Source of the DNA: Ornithinibacillus contaminans
Lineage (GTDB): Bacteria; Bacillota; Bacilli; Bacillales; Amphibacillaceae
Assembly: GCF_001038425.2 (NCBI RefSeq)
Contig: NZ_LDPV02000011.1
Coordinates: 1 to 61,969, forward strand
Direction: 5' to 3'
Length of the DNA stretch: 61,969 bases
Of this stretch, positions 8,373 through 18,614 are shown piece by piece. Each line of letters begins with the position of its first letter. Within the stretch, counting starts at the first letter, position 1. A model generated the notes under the pieces. That model did no database searches and was not told the origin of the DNA. It saw only the letters and a program-made list of their open reading frames with translations. A program made the translations under genes and the position numbers.

Positions 8373-8990
8373 TTACAGCTTCTCCTTTAAGACTTCTGCT
8401 AATGCTTCAAAAACATAGAAAGACGACGCTGAGCCAGGATCAATATGTCCGATTGATTTCTCTTTAAAGTATGCTGCTCTGCCTTTTGTAGCCTGTAATC
8501 CACTAGTATTTTCCATGGCAGTCCGAGCTGTATCCAAAAGCACATCCACCTTCAAATCGTTACCGCTACAATATTCCACTACCGGACCCCAAACATCGAG
8601 TAGTGTTTTCTCCCCGACCTCCGATTTTCCTCGTTGCTTTAACCCAGCTAGTGCCGCTTCCAATCCTTTAACAAGTGCATCCTGATCTATTGTTTCTAAT
8701 CCCTTCACCGCCATAGACATCTTTAAAAAAGCTGTTCCATAAAGCGGTCCAGACGCACCACCAACCTTAGATAACAAAGTCATTGATGCATCCTTTAATA
8801 CTTCAGACGGCTCCGAGTATTCCTTTGCCGCTAGGCGTTTAACTGTTTCTTGATAGCCCCTTGCCATGTTTATTCCATGGTCACCATCGCCAATTGGCTG
8901 ATCAAGCGAGGTAAGGTATTCCTTATGTTGTTGAATTTTTTCATTCGTATAGTCGAACCATGCTACGATATCCTGTCCATTTAACTCCAT
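8373..8990 (-). CDS. dhaL: Dihydroxyacetone kinase ADP-binding subunit DhaL
   Basis: A 205-residue all-helical subunit that keeps ADP bound as a cofactor, is re-phosphorylated by DhaM and phosphorylates dihydroxyacetone on DhaK. The magnesium/nucleotide loop is 'PIGDGDHGINMARG' near residue 30; 'GGASGPLYGTAFLKM' follows near 80 and 'GRAAYFKEKSIGHIDPGSAS' near the end. Normal length for DhaL of the phosphoenolpyruvate-dependent system. The gene starts 16 bp after dhaK with an AGGGGAG Shine-Dalgarno. Confidence 0.95.
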   Translation of the reverse strand: MELNGQDIVAWFDYTNEKIQQHKEYLTSLDQPIGDGDHGINMARGYQETVKRLAAKEYSEPSEVLKDASMTLLSKVGGASGPLYGTAFLKMSMAVKGLETIDQDALVKGLEAALAGLKQRGKSEVGEKTLLDVWGPVVEYCSGNDLKVDVLLDTARTAMENTSGLQATKGRAAYFKEKSIGHIDPGSASSFYVFEALAEVLKEKL

Positions 8991-9005
8991 GGAATCTCCC
9001 CTTTC

Positions 9006-9995
9006 TTAGCTACGAAAAGCAGGCGCCATTGATTCTGCATCTAACAACTCTTTTAGCTCATCATCTAGTTTCAATAGCGTGACCGAACAACCTGCCATTT
9101 CGAGTGAGGTCATATACTCGCCAACAAATGATTTATATACAGCGATTCCTTGCTCTGCTAAAAGTTCGTGGACTTTTTTATTCATAATATAGAGCTCCAT
9201 TTCTGGCGTAGCTCCTAATCCATTCACAAGCACCGCAACTTCACCTGAAAAATCATAGTCCTCAAGAACCTTTTCTGTTAAGGTAGTTGCTATCTCATCT
9301 GCCGTTGCAATGGTTGTGCGGTTAATTCCTGGCTCACCATGGATTCCCATGCCGATTTCCATTTCGTTTTCCGCTAATTGGAAGCTTGGTTTTCCTGCAG
9401 CAGGTACTGTACAAGGCGTTAAGGCCATCCCCATCGAGCGAACATTTGCCACCACTTTTTCGGCAACAGTTTTCACTTCTGAAAGGCTAGCACCGGTATC
9501 AGCCTTGGCACCAGCAATTTTGTGAACAAATACGGTTCCTGCAATTCCCCTTCTTCCAGTAGTAAAGGAGCTGTCTTCCACCGCTACATCATCATTAACA
9601 ATCACATGCTCCACTTGAATTCCTTCTGCTTCAGCTAATTCTGCCGCCATTTCAAAATTTAGCACATCACCGGTATAGTTTTTAATGACCAAAAAGACGC
9701 CATTACCACTGTCCACTGCCTTAATCGCTTCCAATACCTGATCAGGAGTTGGTGAGGTAAACACTTCGCCACAAACAGCTGCATCTAGCATTCCTTTACC
9801 AATATAGCCTGCATGTGCTGGTTCATGGCCACTTCCTCCACCACTCACAAGCCCGACCTTTCCTTGGACAGGCGCATCTGCTCTTGCCACAACGAATGTA
9901 TCGGGAACTTGTTTTAGAGTTGTTGGGTTTGCTGCAATTAAACCATCTACCATATCCTGAACGACTTGATTCGGATCATTGATTATTTTTTTCAT
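9006..9995 (-). CDS. dhaK: Dihydroxyacetone kinase substrate-binding subunit DhaK
   Basis: A 329-residue subunit that binds dihydroxyacetone covalently to a His as a hemiaminal. 'SGGGSGHEPAHAGYIG' gives the GSGHEP loop and 'MGIHGEPGI' holds the substrate-binding His. The ATG at 9995 follows an AAAGGGGGAA Shine-Dalgarno; an upstream TTG-type start would add 13 residues outside the family pattern. A hairpin at 10041-10069 separates it from glpK, so dhaKLM may be expressed partly independently. Product: dihydroxyacetone phosphate for glycolysis. Confidence 0.95.
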   Translation of the reverse strand: MKKIINDPNQVVQDMVDGLIAANPTTLKQVPDTFVVARADAPVQGKVGLVSGGGSGHEPAHAGYIGKGMLDAAVCGEVFTSPTPDQVLEAIKAVDSGNGVFLVIKNYTGDVLNFEMAAELAEAEGIQVEHVIVNDDVAVEDSSFTTGRRGIAGTVFVHKIAGAKADTGASLSEVKTVAEKVVANVRSMGMALTPCTVPAAGKPSFQLAENEMEIGMGIHGEPGINRTTIATADEIATTLTEKVLEDYDFSGEVAVLVNGLGATPEMELYIMNKKVHELLAEQGIAVYKSFVGEYMTSLEMAGCSVTLLKLDDELKELLDAESMAPAFRS

Positions 9996-10040
9996 CCTTA
10001 TTCCCCCTTTGTACAATTTATTCCACTTCTTCACAAAGAA

Positions 10041-10069
10041 GACCCTAACGTCAGGCTATCGATAGGGTC
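10041..10069 (-). terminator. Hairpin between glpK and dhaK (attenuator or weak terminator)
   Basis: Arms GACCCTA / TAGGGTC with a 15-nt loop, followed on the minus strand by TTCTTTG. It sits in the 95-bp gap between glpK and dhaK. The weak U run suggests partial termination. Confidence 0.55.
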
Positions 10070-10090
10070 CTTGTATTTTTTGTTCGAACG

Positions 10091-11617
<1,527 letters not shown>

Positions 11618-12448
11618 CTAAACTGCCTCTTTATTCGCTTGAACTACCGTGTTATCACCCTGTTTCAGCTCATCATTAACCGCTCCTACAATAACTAGAA
11701 GCATGAGCACACTCATCACCCAGAATAATACCGAGAAATCCCCTAAGAAAACCGCTTGATAGAAGACCGCTCCATAGACACCACCAAATATTGGACCTAA
11801 CACCGGGATCCATGCATATCCCCAATCCGAGTCACCCTTTCCAGGAATCGGAAGAATGGCATGCGCAATTCTTGGTCCTAAATCACGTGCAGGATTAATA
11901 GCATATCCTGTTGGTCCACCGAGCGATACACCGATTGCTACAATTAATAACCCTACTATTAATGGATTCAATCCTTCGGTAAAGTTATTAGCACCGATAA
12001 ACATTAATCCCATTAATAAGACAAATGTACCAATCGTTTCTGTTAAAAAGTTTGCATAAATGCTTCGTTCTGCCGGAGCAGTAGAAAATACAGCTAGTTT
12101 TGCAGCAGGATCATCTGTCTTCCGCCAATGAGCAAGATAGGTTAAATAAACAATTGCTCCCCCAATAATCGCACCTAGCATTTGCGCGGTAATGTATAAC
12201 GGAACTTGATCCCACGGAAACTCCCCAACTGCAGCAAACCCAATGGTAACAGCTGGATTAACATGTGCCCCAGAAATCTCACCTACAGCATATACTGCCA
12301 TGGCAACCGCGAGCCCCCAACCAACCGTTACGACAATCCAGCCAGCACCTTCAGCTTTTGAGTTTTTTAATACAACTCCACCTACGACACCGCCACCAAA
12401 AATAATGAGAATCATCGTACCAATTAATTCTGCCATAAATTCCGACAT
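11618..12448 (-). CDS. glpF: Glycerol uptake facilitator (aquaglyceroporin)
   Basis: A 276-residue MIP-family channel for glycerol in the plasma membrane. Both pore motifs are visible: 'SGAHVNPAVT' in the first half and 'GYAINPARDLGPR' in the second, with the Asp after NPAR that favours glycerol over water. Six membrane segments are expected. The ATG at 12448 has an AAAGGGGTG Shine-Dalgarno 9 nt upstream; an earlier TTG/ATT-type start adding 11 residues has none. It is the first gene of glpFK, behind a leader hairpin (12496-12535). Confidence 0.95.
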   Translation of the reverse strand: MSEFMAELIGTMILIIFGGGVVGGVVLKNSKAEGAGWIVVTVGWGLAVAMAVYAVGEISGAHVNPAVTIGFAAVGEFPWDQVPLYITAQMLGAIIGGAIVYLTYLAHWRKTDDPAAKLAVFSTAPAERSIYANFLTETIGTFVLLMGLMFIGANNFTEGLNPLIVGLLIVAIGVSLGGPTGYAINPARDLGPRIAHAILPIPGKGDSDWGYAWIPVLGPIFGGVYGAVFYQAVFLGDFSVLFWVMSVLMLLVIVGAVNDELKQGDNTVVQANKEAV

Positions 12449-12495
12449 CGTAAACAACACCCCTTTGCTAAAATTTATCAATCAATGCTCCTAGG

Positions 12496-12535
12496 AAAAT
12501 TGGCTTGTATTGCTAGGGATACAAGTACCAATTTT
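12496..12535 (-). promoter_or_regulatory. Leader hairpin before glpF, candidate GlpP antitermination target
   Basis: On the minus strand AAAATTGG - CTTGTAT - loop - ATACAAG - CCAATTTT forms a long interrupted stem about 50 bp before the glpF start. In Bacillus subtilis, glpFK and glpD leaders carry a terminator controlled by GlpP with glycerol 3-phosphate; position and form fit that, but GlpP dependence is inference. The U run is short. Confidence 0.5.
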
Positions 12536-12608
12536 TCTATTACACTATATTCCTATTAAAATTGATACATTCCTAATTCTTTAGAAAAACTCGTAATCAC
12601 TTTGGCTT

Positions 12609-12668
12609 AAAAAGACCTACACTGACTTGATTTACGCCATTCAAGTAAACCAAGCCTACGTGTAGGTC
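12609..12668 (-). terminator. Intrinsic terminator of the formaldehyde dehydrogenase gene
   Basis: Arms GACCTACAC (12614-12622) and GTGTAGGTC (12660-12668) form a 9-bp perfect stem with further pairing inside (CTTG-TTTAC / GTAAA-CAAG type). Five U follow on the minus strand. Confidence 0.85.
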
Positions 12669-12682
12669 ATGTAACTTTCTAT

Positions 12683-13939
12683 TTATTTGGCAACAGCACT
12701 AGCAGATGCTGCGATACGATTACGAACGGAACCGTGTGGATCAATGACAAACTTACGAGATACACCACCATCAAATTGCTTATAACCATCTGGAGCTTCA
12801 TCAATCGAAATAAGTGTTGCATTAACTGCTTTGGCAATTTGTGCTCTGCCACTAAGGATTGCCTTCATTAAATCACGATTGTATCGCATTACAGGCGTTT
12901 GACCAGTAACAAAAATATGTGCTTTTGCAAAGCCTAAGCCAAAGCGAATTTTTAAAGTACCTTCTTTCGCATCTGTATCAATTGCACCAGGATCCCCAGT
13001 AACATATAGTCCTGGAATACCAAGGCGTCCGCCCGCTCTAGTTACGCCCATAATCGAGTTCAATACGGTAGCTGGTGCTTCTCCAGCATCCTTTCCGTGA
13101 CCACTTGCTTCAAAACCAACCGCATCCACCGCACAATCTACCTCGGGAACACCAAGAATTTGTTCAATTTGTTCTCCCAAATTATCATGCTCACGAAGGT
13201 TGATTGTTTCACAACCAAAGCTTCTTGCTTGCTCAAGACGCGCTTCATTCAAGTCCCCAACAATGACTACTGACGCACCTAGTAATTGCGCAGAATGAGC
13301 AGCTGCTAATCCAACCGGACCAGCACCAGCAACATAAACAGTGGAACCAGTTTTGACACCAGCACTTACCGCTCCGTGATAGCCAGTTGGGAAAATATCA
13401 GAAAGCATAGTTAAGTCTAAGATTTTATCTAATGCTTGCTCACGATCTGGGAATCGTAATAATTGAAAATCTGCATACGGAACCATAACGTATTCAGATT
13501 GTCCACCAACCCAACCTCCCATGTCTACATAACCATAAGCAGAACCAGGACGATCAGGGTTAACATTCGTACAGATATGTGTATCTTGCTTTCTACAATT
13601 CTCACAACGTCCACAAGCAATATTGAATGGTACCGATACAATATCACCCTTTTTAATAAATTCTACATCACTACCCACTTCAATAACTTCTCCTGTAATT
13701 TCATGACCTAGTACTAATCCACTTGGTGCTGTTGTACGACCTCGAACCATATGCTGGTCACTACCACAAATATTCGTTGTAATAACCTTCAGAATAACCC
13801 CATGGTTACACTTCCGACCGACATTAAGTGGGTAAACACCTGGACCATCCCGTAAAACTAGATCCGGGTACCCAATATCCCGAACCTCTACCTCACCTGG
13901 CTTCACATACACGACTGCTTTGTTACTCACATTGACCAC
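12683..13939 (-). CDS. Glutathione-independent formaldehyde dehydrogenase (zinc alcohol-dehydrogenase family)
   Basis: A 418-residue zinc-dependent dehydrogenase of the medium-chain family that oxidises formaldehyde with NAD and needs no added thiol (Pseudomonas putida FdhA type). Catalytic-zinc region: 'NICGSDQHMVRG' then 'LGHEITGEV'. Structural zinc: 'CGRCENCRKQDTHIC' with four Cys. NAD site: 'YVAGAGPVGLAAA' then 'GDLNEARLEQA'. The 'GSAYGYVDMGGWVGGQSEYVMVP' region (GYVDMGGW core) and the long 'GHGKDAGEAPATVLN' insertion are typical of this subgroup. It stands alone, with its own terminator downstream and a cre-like site upstream. Dismutase activity is possible but not readable here. Confidence 0.9.
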   Translation of the reverse strand: MVNVSNKAVVYVKPGEVEVRDIGYPDLVLRDGPGVYPLNVGRKCNHGVILKVITTNICGSDQHMVRGRTTAPSGLVLGHEITGEVIEVGSDVEFIKKGDIVSVPFNIACGRCENCRKQDTHICTNVNPDRPGSAYGYVDMGGWVGGQSEYVMVPYADFQLLRFPDREQALDKILDLTMLSDIFPTGYHGAVSAGVKTGSTVYVAGAGPVGLAAAHSAQLLGASVVIVGDLNEARLEQARSFGCETINLREHDNLGEQIEQILGVPEVDCAVDAVGFEASGHGKDAGEAPATVLNSIMGVTRAGGRLGIPGLYVTGDPGAIDTDAKEGTLKIRFGLGFAKAHIFVTGQTPVMRYNRDLMKAILSGRAQIAKAVNATLISIDEAPDGYKQFDGGVSRKFVIDPHGSVRNRIAASASAVAK

Positions 13940-13966
13940 TCCTTAAAATTTTAATGGGTGCAAATT

Positions 13967-13980
13967 TGTAAGCACTTTCA
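13967..13980 (-). promoter_or_regulatory. Candidate cre (CcpA) box before the formaldehyde dehydrogenase gene
   Basis: TGAAAGTGCTTACA on the minus strand differs from the cre consensus TGWAARCGYTWWCW at one position (T for C at position 7). It lies 28-41 bp before the start codon, where CcpA binding would affect transcription. Confidence 0.4.
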
Positions 13981-14202
13981 ATCTATCCCAACCATAACAC
14001 TCCGTACCATTATTTTCAATAGTCTGTAAATTGATTACCTGTTTTATTATTAGACTATAATTCTCTTCTTTCGACAGATAGGGCATATTTTCTTTCCAAG
14101 TCAACCAGATAGTGACGTCTACTAGCGTAGAAATAGGCAGAAAAAAGCAGATATTTTTATGTAAAATTGTACTTTAACTGGTTATGTAACGTTCTAACAA
14201 AC
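13981..14202. other. Intergenic DNA upstream of the formaldehyde dehydrogenase gene
   Basis: AT-rich and without a supportable reading frame. It should hold the promoter of the dehydrogenase gene, but I could not pick a convincing -35/-10 pair. Confidence 0.3.
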
Positions 14203-14234
14203 AAAAATAAGGGCCCCTCGTAGGAAGGAACCCT
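14203..14234 (-). terminator. Intrinsic terminator of the asnO-like gene
   Basis: On the minus strand AGGGTTCC - 9 nt - GGGGCCCT pairs over eight positions using two G-U pairs, followed by TATTTTTG. Confidence 0.75.
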
Positions 14235-14254
14235 CATCTAAATTTTGCTATTAA

Positions 14255-16099
14255 TTACTCAACAATATCCACTTGATATGTGCGGAGCCAATGATCAATT
14301 TGGCAAAGGTGGGCGATCAATTGTGGACCTTTCATGAGCTGCCCAAACCAAGGATCCTTGAATTCATTGCCTTCACTACGAACAATTGCCTCTACCTTAT
14401 CCCGACTTAAAAACTCAAATAGCGGTGCCTGGGAATCGGACAGAATATCGTCCATCCAAGCAATCACCTGTTTTGTATACTCCGGCTGGAACGTCTTAGG
14501 ATACGGGCTTTTCTTTCGGTATAGAATTTCGTCAGGTAAAATTCCTTCTAATGCCTTTCGAAGAATCCCCTTTTCACGGTTGTTATACATCTTTATTTCC
14601 CACGGAATATTCCATACGTATTCAACTAGATGATGATCAGCAAACGGAACCCTCACCTCTAGACTTGCCCCCATACTCATGCGGTCCTTCCGATCAAGCA
14701 ACTGCTGCATAAACCAATGCATATTCAAGTAAAATAATTCTCTTCTTCTGGCATCCTGTTTCCCTTCTCCTTCTAGTCGAGGAGTTTCCGCAATCGTCTC
14801 TTGATAGCGGTCATAAACGTACGTCTTTAAGTCTAGCTTTTCCTGCCACTTCGGATGCAACAAATCAATTCTAGAATCTAGCGATCGCACCCAAGGAAAT
14901 CCATCTGCAGCTGAGTCAGGATCATGAAACCACGGATAGCCCCCAAAAATTTCATCTGCACATTCCCCAGATAGGCTAACAGTCGTATGCTCTTTTATTT
15001 TTCGGCATAACCATAACAGTGAGGAATCGATATCTGCCATACCAGGTTGATCCCGTAACACTACCGCTTCCTTCAAGAAATAAGCAAGCTCTCCTCCTGA
15101 AATGATTTCATCATGGTGATTTGTCGAAAACGCCTGCACCATTTTTTCAATAAATGGCTGATCACTTGTAGGCTGAAACTTACTCACCACAAAGTACTTG
15201 TCATTTCCCTCATAATCAATGGAAAACGTAGCAAGTGGGGCTTTGCCTTGTTTTTTAAAGTATTCAGATGCAATTGCGGTAATCGCACTCGAATCAACAC
15301 CACCTGATAGAAAAGTAGAGACAGGCACATCTGCCACTAATTGACGTTCCACTGCATCAACAAACAATTCCCGCACTCGTGCGATAGTATCTTCAACGGA
15401 ATCCTGATGCTCCTTACTCTCAACATTCCAATATCGCCAAACCTTTAAGCCGTCCTTAGAAAATGTGAGTGAATGCCCTGAACGGAGTTCTTTAACATTT
15501 TTGAATATCCCATGACCAGGAGTTCTAGATGGTCCGAGCCCAAATATTTCTGCTAAACCATCATATCCAACCACAGCTTTTACAGCGTCATGTGCTAGTA
15601 TTGCTTTCAACTCCGAGCCAAAAATAAAATGCTCCTGATTCTCTAAATAAAATAATGGCTTTACTCCTAACCTATCGCGTGACATAAACAATTTCTGTTC
15701 TGCATCATCCCATACCCCAAAAGCGTATATGCCATTTAAATGATCTACACAGTCCTCTTTCCATTCGATATACGAAGTAAGCAGTACCTCGGTATCGGAG
15801 GTCGTTTGGAAGGTATAGCCTCTGTGCAGCAATTCCTGCCGTAGATCCTCTGTATTATACAACTCGCCATTATAGACGATTGTGTAAGTATTCCCATTTG
15901 ATTTCTTTTGCATGGGCTGTCTTCCACCCTCTAAATCTACGACAGCCAACCGCTTATGTCCAAATCCAACAAACGTATCCAACCATACATTTGTATCGTC
16001 TGGTCCTCTTAATGACAATGTTTCTGTCATTTTTTCTAATGTTTCTCGCTCTTCTCTAACGTAATTTTTCCAGTTTACAATACCGGTAATTCCACACAT
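14255..16099 (-). CDS. asnO: Asparagine synthetase (glutamine-hydrolysing), AsnO/AsnB type
   Basis: A 614-residue two-domain enzyme making asparagine from aspartate, glutamine and ATP. It starts MCGITGIVNW, so Cys2 is the glutaminase nucleophile after Met removal; 'RLAVVDLEGGRQPM' and 'YNGELYN' are glutaminase motifs. The synthetase half has the pyrophosphate loop 'STFLSGGVDSSAI' and 'SGECADEIFGGYPW'. The length equals that of Bacillus subtilis AsnO (614), which acts in sporulation, so I prefer that symbol. The ATG at 16099 is preceded by GAGGAGAGG; an in-frame upstream start would bury the catalytic Cys and is rejected. A second synthetase of another type lies at 27099. Confidence 0.9.
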   Translation of the reverse strand: MCGITGIVNWKNYVREERETLEKMTETLSLRGPDDTNVWLDTFVGFGHKRLAVVDLEGGRQPMQKKSNGNTYTIVYNGELYNTEDLRQELLHRGYTFQTTSDTEVLLTSYIEWKEDCVDHLNGIYAFGVWDDAEQKLFMSRDRLGVKPLFYLENQEHFIFGSELKAILAHDAVKAVVGYDGLAEIFGLGPSRTPGHGIFKNVKELRSGHSLTFSKDGLKVWRYWNVESKEHQDSVEDTIARVRELFVDAVERQLVADVPVSTFLSGGVDSSAITAIASEYFKKQGKAPLATFSIDYEGNDKYFVVSKFQPTSDQPFIEKMVQAFSTNHHDEIISGGELAYFLKEAVVLRDQPGMADIDSSLLWLCRKIKEHTTVSLSGECADEIFGGYPWFHDPDSAADGFPWVRSLDSRIDLLHPKWQEKLDLKTYVYDRYQETIAETPRLEGEGKQDARRRELFYLNMHWFMQQLLDRKDRMSMGASLEVRVPFADHHLVEYVWNIPWEIKMYNNREKGILRKALEGILPDEILYRKKSPYPKTFQPEYTKQVIAWMDDILSDSQAPLFEFLSRDKVEAIVRSEGNEFKDPWFGQLMKGPQLIAHLCQIDHWLRTYQVDIVE

Positions 16100-16289
16100 A
16101 GCTGCATAATCCTCTCCTCGTAGAATGGTGATTATTTTCACACCGGTATTTTTCCTAAACTATACTTTAGGGAAAATACTCTTCAAACCATACTATGCAA
16201 ACGAGAGCCTAAACATTCCTAGCAACATAACATTATATGATGGAAAAACTTGTTTATGCATGGGAAAAAGAGAATTTATCCTTTACTAC

Positions 16290-16333
16290 AAAAAAACGAA
16301 ACTGCTTTCAGTTCATTTAGCGAAAGCAGTTTC
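16290..16333 (-). terminator. Intrinsic terminator of the dipeptidase gene
   Basis: Perfect 12-bp arms GAAACTGCTTTC / GAAAGCAGTTTC with a 12-nt loop, then GTTTTTTT on the minus strand. Confidence 0.92.
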
Positions 16334-16356
16334 TGTTATACAAAATAATAGCTAGA

Positions 16357-17316
16357 CTATTTTAAGCTTGTTTTCGGGCGATGGTTGAGAAAGTTTTGAA
16401 ATGCAAATCCCTTCACCTCGTCCTCGGTAAAATGCTTCAACAATACATTAATTAGGTTTTGATATTTCGAGGAATCCTCCAATCCAGTAATAAAGGATGA
16501 TATCCCATCAAAGTCTGAACCAAATCCGATATTCTGAACTCCACCAAGCGAACATAAATAGTCAATATGCCGAAGCAAATCATCGAGGCTCGCATCATTC
16601 CGTTTATGATTGATGAACGGTGGCCAGAACACCACATGAATCATCGCATCTCGTTCAAACATCGCTTTAATTTGGTCATCACGTAAATTTCTAGGATTTG
16701 CACAAAGCTTATACGCATTCGAATGACTTGCAATCGGGTAGGCAGCAAGCTCCATTACATCCCAAAACGCTTGAAGGGACAAATGTGACACATCGGTCAA
16801 AACGCCACGTTCATTATTTAATGTGACAACCTCTCTACCTAGCGTCGTTAACCCACCACCTCTAGGCTCACCAATTCCATCTGCACATAGATTAGCATTA
16901 TTCCACGTTAAGCCTATGGAAAGTACACCAAGCTGGTATAGCAAGCGTAGCTTCGTCAAATCATTGCCAAATGCATCCGCTCCTTCTAATGTCAGCACGG
17001 CACCGATTTCCCCGTCTTGTAACTGATCGATATCAGACCATGATTTGATATGTTTCATCTCCGGATCTTCACCAAGAATTTCTGTATAGAAAATATCAAT
17101 TTGTTCCAATGCATGCTGCCACTTCTCGTCAGATGGGATATCAGGCATTATAAAAATAGCAAAAAACTGTACCGTTACTTCTCCCTTTTTCAAATAGGCT
17201 AAATTAGTATTCAGCTCTGGTGATGTATTGAATCGAAGGGGCTCCTTCGAAATCATTCTTCTTTTTGACTGCTGGATTCGGAACAATGCATCACAATGCG
17301 TATCAATGATTTTCAA
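16357..17316 (-). CDS. Membrane-dipeptidase family peptidase (M19, renal dipeptidase-like)
   Basis: A 319-residue zinc dipeptidase of family M19, expected to cut dipeptides, including D-amino-acid or modified ones, in the cytosol. 'IDTHCDALFR' near the N-terminus gives the His-x-Asp zinc ligands, 'TLEGADAFG' the bridging Glu, 'HLSLQAFWDV' and 'IASHSNAYKLCANPRNL' the next His ligands, and 'GFGSDFDGI' the conserved C-terminal Asp. No signal peptide. Length is normal for bacterial members. It lies between the asparagine synthetase gene and the amidotransferase-like hydrolase gene, separated from the latter by a tandem-repeat array. Confidence 0.92.
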   Translation of the reverse strand: MKIIDTHCDALFRIQQSKRRMISKEPLRFNTSPELNTNLAYLKKGEVTVQFFAIFIMPDIPSDEKWQHALEQIDIFYTEILGEDPEMKHIKSWSDIDQLQDGEIGAVLTLEGADAFGNDLTKLRLLYQLGVLSIGLTWNNANLCADGIGEPRGGGLTTLGREVVTLNNERGVLTDVSHLSLQAFWDVMELAAYPIASHSNAYKLCANPRNLRDDQIKAMFERDAMIHVVFWPPFINHKRNDASLDDLLRHIDYLCSLGGVQNIGFGSDFDGISSFITGLEDSSKYQNLINVLLKHFTEDEVKGFAFQNFLNHRPKTSLK

Positions 17317-17379
17317 TTTTACTAGTCCCTTCCTTAGTGAAATATAGTGTTGTAGTTCATGGAGTTGTTTGGTAATTTG

Positions 17380-17715
17380 AGCGATGTTTATGTTGGTTCG
17401 GGCGATGTTTTGCTGGTTTGGGCGATATTTTGCTAGTTCAGGCGATATTCTGCTAGTTCGAGCGATACCTCTCCAGTTCGGGCGATGTTTTGCTGGTTTG
17501 GGCGATACCTCTCTAGATCGGGCGATGTTTCGCTAGTTCGAGCGATACCTCTCTAGTTCGGGCGATGTTTCGCTAGTTCGAGCGATACCTCTCCAGTTCG
17601 GGCGATGTTTTGCTGGTTTGGGCGATACCTCTCCAGTTCGAGCGATACTTCGCTAGTTCGAGCGATACTTCGCCAGTTCGAGCGATACTTCGCCAGTTCG
17701 AGCGATACTCCGCTA
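17380..17715. repeat. 20-bp tandem repeat array, about 16-17 units
   Basis: Fifteen full 20-bp units (17401-17700) with partial units on both ends. The pattern is RGCGAT-[RYYTYKC]-YRGTTYG: a constant GCGAT and a mostly constant AGTTCG separated by a variable heptamer of two main forms (GTTTTGC-type and ACCTCTC-type) that often alternate; units near 17641-17700 are nearly identical (ACTTCGC). It fills the whole gap between the two flanking minus-strand genes. Because 20 is not a multiple of 3, the open frame across it repeats every 60 nt and is most likely incidental. Confidence 0.9.
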
Positions 17716-17737
17716 AAATAAGATGTCACCGTTAATA

Positions 17738-18457
17738 CTAATCCCCAACACATGCAGCAATAAACCCGTTATAAATTCCAAAAGAAGCCTCATCATCAGC
17801 TACTAGCATGCTTTCTGGATGCCATTGTACGCCAAGGACAAACCGGTGTGCTGTGCTTTCAATCGCCTCTATCACATCATCATTCGCAAGCCCACTAATT
17901 TGCATAGGCGAAACCACGTTTCGATTTGCTTGATGATGTCTACTATTAACTCTCAGTCTAGCTTTTCCAGTTAACCGGTGCAATAGGGAGTCTTTCGTAA
18001 CATTCACATAATGTGAGCCATGTTCCTTTGGTGCATTTTGACGGTGTTGCAATAATGCCGCATCTATTTGGGAATAAATATCCTGATACATATCGCCACC
18101 GGTTGCGATATTCAATGTTTGACAACCACGACACACGCCAAGAATTGGTTTATCCATTTCTAGCAATCTCTTCATTAGGGCTATTTCAAATTCATCTCTG
18201 GCTGGAATAATGGTCCCTAATTTCGGATGTGGTTCTTCCCCAAATAGTGTTGGATCAATATCATATCCCCCAGTCGCATAGAACCCGTCAATTTTCACAG
18301 CAATTTCTTGTAGATCTTCCTCTTGTTGAAAATACGGGAGTAACACTGGAAGACCACCCGCTTTCAAAATGGCATTCACATTATCCGTAGCAACAGCATA
18401 CACATCCTGATCTGTCTCTGTAGATGTAACAATACCAATTACTGGTTTCAAATCCAT
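17738..18457 (-). CDS. Gamma-glutamyl-gamma-aminobutyrate hydrolase family protein (class-I amidotransferase-like, C26)
   Basis: A 239-residue protein of the PuuD-like C26 family, which hydrolyses gamma-glutamyl amides. 'PILGVCRGCQTLNIATGG' contains the nucleophile Cys in 'GVCRGCQ', and 'GVQWHPESM' near the C-terminus supplies the His-Glu pair, so the triad is complete. 'SRHHQANRN' is a family feature. The same function class appears at 4377 (gamma-glutamyltransferase), so the host handles several gamma-glutamyl compounds. The true substrate (putrescine pathway or other) is not shown by context. Confidence 0.9.
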   Translation of the reverse strand: MDLKPVIGIVTSTETDQDVYAVATDNVNAILKAGGLPVLLPYFQQEEDLQEIAVKIDGFYATGGYDIDPTLFGEEPHPKLGTIIPARDEFEIALMKRLLEMDKPILGVCRGCQTLNIATGGDMYQDIYSQIDAALLQHRQNAPKEHGSHYVNVTKDSLLHRLTGKARLRVNSRHHQANRNVVSPMQISGLANDDVIEAIESTAHRFVLGVQWHPESMLVADDEASFGIYNGFIAACVGD

Positions 18458-18614
18458 TCCTCCTCAACTTAAATTCCGTTACTACCTACTTTATGCAAAG
18501 GCTGTTGAATTCTTGATCTAGTACCATCTTACCAAATACAAAAATCAAATCGATATTTCTTACTGTTTTTTGAGCATAATGGAAAACAAAAGGTATTTAT
18601 GGAGGAAATATGTT

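Noticed and set aside
17380-17715. CRISPR array
   Set aside because: Units are head-to-tail 20-mers with variation inside the unit; there are no unique spacers of constant length and no cas genes.
17553-17753. 66-codon open frame across the 20-bp array
   Set aside because: It owes its length to the repeat, which carries no stop in this phase. It has no ribosome binding site and overlaps the downstream hydrolase gene end.
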